Part shown: positions 61,535 to 64,000 of the stretch, one piece after another
Position numbering within the stretch: position 1 is the first letter of the stretch
How the letters are laid out: each line of letters begins with the position of its first letter
Assembly (NCBI RefSeq): GCF_900101495.1
Contig: NZ_FMUS01000023.1
Span: 22,603-86,602, forward strand
DNA from: Alkaliphilus peptidifermentans DSM 18978
GTDB lineage: Bacteria; Bacillota; Clostridia; Peptostreptococcales; Natronincolaceae
DNA length: 64,000 nt
Direction: 5' to 3'
Program-made: the position numbers and the translations under genes
Notes under the pieces: model-generated
Databases searched by the model: none
Told to the model about the DNA's origin: nothing
The model's input: the letters and a program-made list of their open reading frames with translations, nothing else

Positions 61535-63190
61535 CTATATTTTAAACTTATTAACACTGTTTTTCATATTCTCAGCTAGCTTTACTAAATCTTCACATGA
61601 AGTGGCAATTTCAATAATAGATGCAGTTTGTTCTTGAACAGAAGCAGATGCTTCTTCTGTTCCTGCAGCGTTTTCTTCAGATATTGCAGATAGATTTTCT
61701 ATTATTTGAATAATTTCGTCCTTTTTTTCTTCCATCCTCTTACCTGATAAATTTAAGTCCTCTAAAATCATTTTCATGCTTTCTATTGACTGCGAAATAC
61801 CTTTAAATTTGTTGTTAGTATTTATCACACTTTCCGTTTGAGATGTCACCAGCTTCTCAACTTTACCCATAGTATTCACAGCATAGCCTGTTTTTTGTGT
61901 TAACTCACCTATGATTTTTTCGATTTCTTCAGTGAAACCATTGGACTGTTCTGCAAGCTTTCTTATTTCATCTGCTACTACAGCAAAGCCTCTTCCCGCT
62001 TCACCAGCCCTAGCGGCTTCTATTGCAGCATTTAAAGCCAATAAATTAGTTTGCTCTGCAATGCTCTTTATCATTTGACTGGCAGTGGATATTTTTTCAG
62101 CACTTTCATTGGTCTCGACAATTATTTGACTGATTTCTTTAGATGCTGTATTACTAACATTATTTTTTTCGATAAGTTCCTCAAGTATTTGGAACCCTTC
62201 GTCCTTCAACCTATTTACATCACTGGCAGAAACATTCAACTCTTCCACAAGCTTTTGCTCTTTTCCAATAATATCACCTAGTATAACAATGTGTCCTGCA
62301 CCTTGCTCAGTATCTTTAGCTTGATCAGTTGCCCCTTTAGCAATTTCTTCAATTACCCTAGCAACCTCCTCAGATGCTTTTGAAGACTCATGGCTAATTG
62401 CAGTCAATTCCTCAGATGAAGTTGCCACCTGATGTGAAGTATCAGTGATTTGCTTTATAAGTGATATCATATTTTTTTGCATAGTCATTAGAGCCTTTGT
62501 TATAGTTCCTATTTCATCTTTTCTGTTTATGTATTTAATAGCCTCACTTTCATCAAAGGATAGATCGTAGTTTGATAATTTCAATAGAATATCCGCTAGG
62601 CTAATTATTGGCCTTGTAAGCAAATATCTAAATACAATAATTAAAGCTACTATACAAACAATACCTACTAAAACAAATGTTATAACAACTCTTAGTAAAC
62701 TATCCTTTAATATGTTGTTTAAAGTAGCAACATCTACAGCTACCCCTATGTTCAAGGCTCCAATTAATTCATTATTTATATATATTGGAGTTAATATATC
62801 TAAAACAAGAGAATCTGTCACAGAGTAATGGAAGAAATCGGCATATTCCTGTCCTTTTTGTGCTGCAGCTATACTTCCTTCATCATCCAATTTTATACCT
62901 ATTCTATCTACATTACTATGGGCAACAGCAGTTAAGTTAGAGTCGATAAATAGTGCATAAGCTAAATTATTCTCACTATCAATTTTATTTATTAAGCCTT
63001 GAATATTATTTTCATCAAGCATCTGGGAATAAACATTAACTAGCTTTAAGTTATGGGCCTTCCATTGATTCAATACCTCGTCCCTTATAGTATCTCTTAC
63101 AATATACGAAGTAATAGAAAAAGACATAATTAGTACAATTATAATGATTATAGATAATTTAGCAGTCAATCCTTTAAGCCTATTAGTCAT
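61535..63190 (-). CDS. Methyl-accepting chemotaxis protein
   Basis: 551 residues from the ATG at 63190, six bases after GGAGG; the ATG at 63208 precedes that site. A membrane helix (about 10-30), an extracellular sensor domain (about 31-170) and a second helix (about 172-198) are followed by HAMP and the cytoplasmic signalling coiled coil. The highly conserved hairpin tip [42 protein letters not shown] is split here across the tip region. The sensor resembles a single-Cache fold. It feeds CheA/CheW; none are in the window. Confidence 0.94.
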   Translation of the reverse strand: MTNRLKGLTAKLSIIIIIVLIMSFSITSYIVRDTIRDEVLNQWKAHNLKLVNVYSQMLDENNIQGLINKIDSENNLAYALFIDSNLTAVAHSNVDRIGIKLDDEGSIAAAQKGQEYADFFHYSVTDSLVLDILTPIYINNELIGALNIGVAVDVATLNNILKDSLLRVVITFVLVGIVCIVALIIVFRYLLTRPIISLADILLKLSNYDLSFDESEAIKYINRKDEIGTITKALMTMQKNMISLIKQITDTSHQVATSSEELTAISHESSKASEEVARVIEEIAKGATDQAKDTEQGAGHIVILGDIIGKEQKLVEELNVSASDVNRLKDEGFQILEELIEKNNVSNTASKEISQIIVETNESAEKISTASQMIKSIAEQTNLLALNAAIEAARAGEAGRGFAVVADEIRKLAEQSNGFTEEIEKIIGELTQKTGYAVNTMGKVEKLVTSQTESVINTNNKFKGISQSIESMKMILEDLNLSGKRMEEKKDEIIQIIENLSAISEENAAGTEEASASVQEQTASIIEIATSCEDLVKLAENMKNSVNKFKI

Positions 63191-63417
63191 ATTTTTTCCT
63201 CCCTCCATACTATTATATACATTAAATCATATTAACCTAAAAACCCTCCTTTCTGCTTCATACAAATGTTTTGACGCTTTTTTATTATATATGTACTTAC
63301 AGGAATACTTATTTTTTTCAATTTATCCTATATTTACATTTTACGACAAATTAGTACAATTTTCAACATTATTATCTGAAAATTATAAATATTTTAATAG
63401 TAAATCTATGTTATATT

Positions 63418-63498
63418 AACTTTATTGTTACGAATGCCTTGCTATTTGCCTTAAACGCTGCCATTGAAACTTCACGGGTGAGAGAACATGAAATTTAA
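63418..63498 (+). pseudogene. Fragment of a chemoreceptor signalling tip
   Basis: Reading in frame from 63418 gives NFIVTNALLFALNAAIETSR and then VREHEI before a stop. This resembles the MCP tip [19 protein letters not shown], with an extra residue or two near the start. The DNA differs from the intact chemoreceptor on the opposite strand, so it is not a copy of that gene. No upstream sensor or downstream signalling sequence remains. Confidence 0.6.
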
Positions 63499-63643
63499 AA
63501 ACTTCAAATATAAAATCAAATATTTTTCTAAACAAACTCATCAGTATATCTTCTCAGAAAGTTTCTATTTTTTAAGGACGAAGTTATTTACAGACTCCTG
63601 TATGGGAAAATTGGGTTTCAGTATTAAGTCTACTAGATACAAA

Positions 63644-63670
63644 AGGAATCCTATCTATAATAGGATTCCT
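63644..63670. terminator. Hairpin, core shared with the 61.4 kb terminator
   Basis: AGGAATCCTAT (63644-63654) pairs perfectly with ATAGGATTCCT (63660-63670). It lacks a downstream T-run, so it may be a terminator remnant. Confidence 0.5.
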
Positions 63671-63684
63671 GAGGTTGATTACAA

Positions 63685-63716
63685 ACCACCAGATTTTATC
63701 TAATCTGGTGGTTAAA
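63685..63716. terminator. Strong hairpin beside the transposase gene
   Basis: ACCACCAGATT (63685-63695) pairs with AATCTGGTGGT (63702-63712), followed by TAAATT. Confidence 0.7.
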
Positions 63717-63783
63717 TTCTTTGTAAATTGATTTAAATGAAATTTTTAATTGTTTCTGCTACTAAACTATCAAAAACCCAAGA

Positions 63784-64000
63784 TTATTCCTGGACTTTTG
63801 ATAGCTTAGTGGCTATTTTTTTGATATTTTGTGCAGTAGCAGTCATTAAACACTGCATCTGAACTAAATGGAGTCCACGATAGTGGGCATACCTAAGGCC
63901 GTGCAATTCCTTTGCGTCAGCAAAGATTCTTTCCACGGTTTCTTTTCTGCGTTTATAGTAACGCTTACCTTTTTCAGTTTTCATAAATCTTCTAGCCTTA
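63784..64000 (-). mobile_element. IS1182-type DDE transposase, C-terminal part, runs off the right edge
   Basis: The visible ~71 C-terminal residues, including [19 protein letters not shown] and [32 protein letters not shown], match the end of IS1182/IS4-like transposases with the catalytic Glu region ([12 protein letters not shown]). The frame stays open to base 64000, so the start lies outside. A CTATCAAAA (63767-63775) / TTTTGATAG (63796-63804) pair spans the stop codon. The terminal inverted repeat and target duplication cannot be seen, so the element's left boundary is unknown. Confidence 0.88.

Larger units (their letters stand above)
63191..63783. other. Gene-poor remnant region
   Basis: About 590 bp between the chemoreceptor and the transposase. 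It holds a short chemoreceptor remnant (63418-63498) and two strong hairpins (63644-63670, 63685-63712). A 71-codon frame at 63488-63703 runs through both hairpins and is not believed. The rest is AT-rich without recognisable features. Confidence 0.6.

Noticed and set aside
63488..63703. 71-codon plus-strand ORF beside the transposase
   Set aside because: It runs through two perfect hairpins, has no family likeness and no good ribosome-binding site.
1..64000. CRISPR arrays, tRNA or rRNA genes, prophage, selenocysteine TGA codons
   Set aside because: No regularly spaced direct repeats, no cloverleaf or rRNA segments, no phage structural genes and no gene split by an in-frame TGA were seen by eye; automated scans were not run.

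Overview
This 64 kb window is AT-rich DNA from a bacterial chromosome. It probably comes from an anaerobic low-GC Firmicute of the class Clostridia, in the neighbourhood of Alkaliphilus or Natronincola; the genus is inference. The signs are strong AGGAGG ribosome-binding sites, TTG and GTG starts, short intergenic gaps with rho-independent hairpins, a tyrosine T-box, a cobalamin riboswitch, a selenium-type yedE/yedF/DUF3343 cluster, the VanW, DegV, DUF503, DUF2225 and PrsW families, and lipoproteins in place of periplasmic proteins. There are about 60 genes, most of them housekeeping or metabolic. No rRNA, tRNA, CRISPR array or prophage was seen. The only clear mobile element is an IS1182-type transposase cut by the right edge.

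Layout. 1-8.4 kb: a truncated DmpA-type aminopeptidase, a membrane-anchored NlpC/P60-like protein, T-box plus tyrS, a fumarate-reductase-like flavolipoprotein, the yedE-yedF-DUF3343 cluster, a GNAT acetyltransferase and a DegV protein. 8.4-11.7 kb: a structured repeat, two DUF362 proteins (one with a ferredoxin domain) and a Cof phosphatase. 11.7-22.1 kb: perR, convergent with a ten-gene minus-strand cobamide operon. That operon runs from a cobalamin riboswitch through cobU, cobO, cobS, cobC, btuF, btuC, a btuD fusion, cbiP and cbiB to threonine-phosphate decarboxylase, joining corrinoid uptake to the later steps of cobamide assembly. 22-29.6 kb: an LCAT-like hydrolase, ogt, DUF2225, VanW, a large FtsA-like protein, nth and DUF503. 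29.6-37.2 kb: an RND efflux pair, a polysaccharide deacetylase and a kbl-tdh threonine catabolic pair.

37.4-51.3 kb: a Lon-like protease, queG, two signal peptidases, an EamA transporter with DUF456, a winged-helix regulator, glutaminase, a TGS/uridine-kinase protein, a CBS protein, and several small proteins that look like degenerate or truncated versions of known folds (receiver, YtxJ, MltG). A HAD phosphatase and a PrsW protease follow. 51.5-56 kb: a three-gene MacB-like ABC system with a giant CARDB-repeat surface protein. 56.8-61.4 kb: a YfcC transporter / ArsR regulator / M20 peptidase / YfcC transporter cassette that shares a palindromic operator candidate. 61.5-64 kb: a chemoreceptor, a fragment of another chemoreceptor on the opposite strand, and the transposase.

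The best leads for something undescribed are the CARDB-ABC trio, the ArsR/YfcC/M20 cassette with its tiny leader ORF, the FtsA-like protein with a beta-grasp-like tail, the BtuD fusion domain, and the structured repeat at 8.4-8.6 kb. Functional calls rest on reading motifs by eye; no database search was run. Several start codons were moved inward to the ATG, GTG or TTG that has a proper ribosome-binding site.
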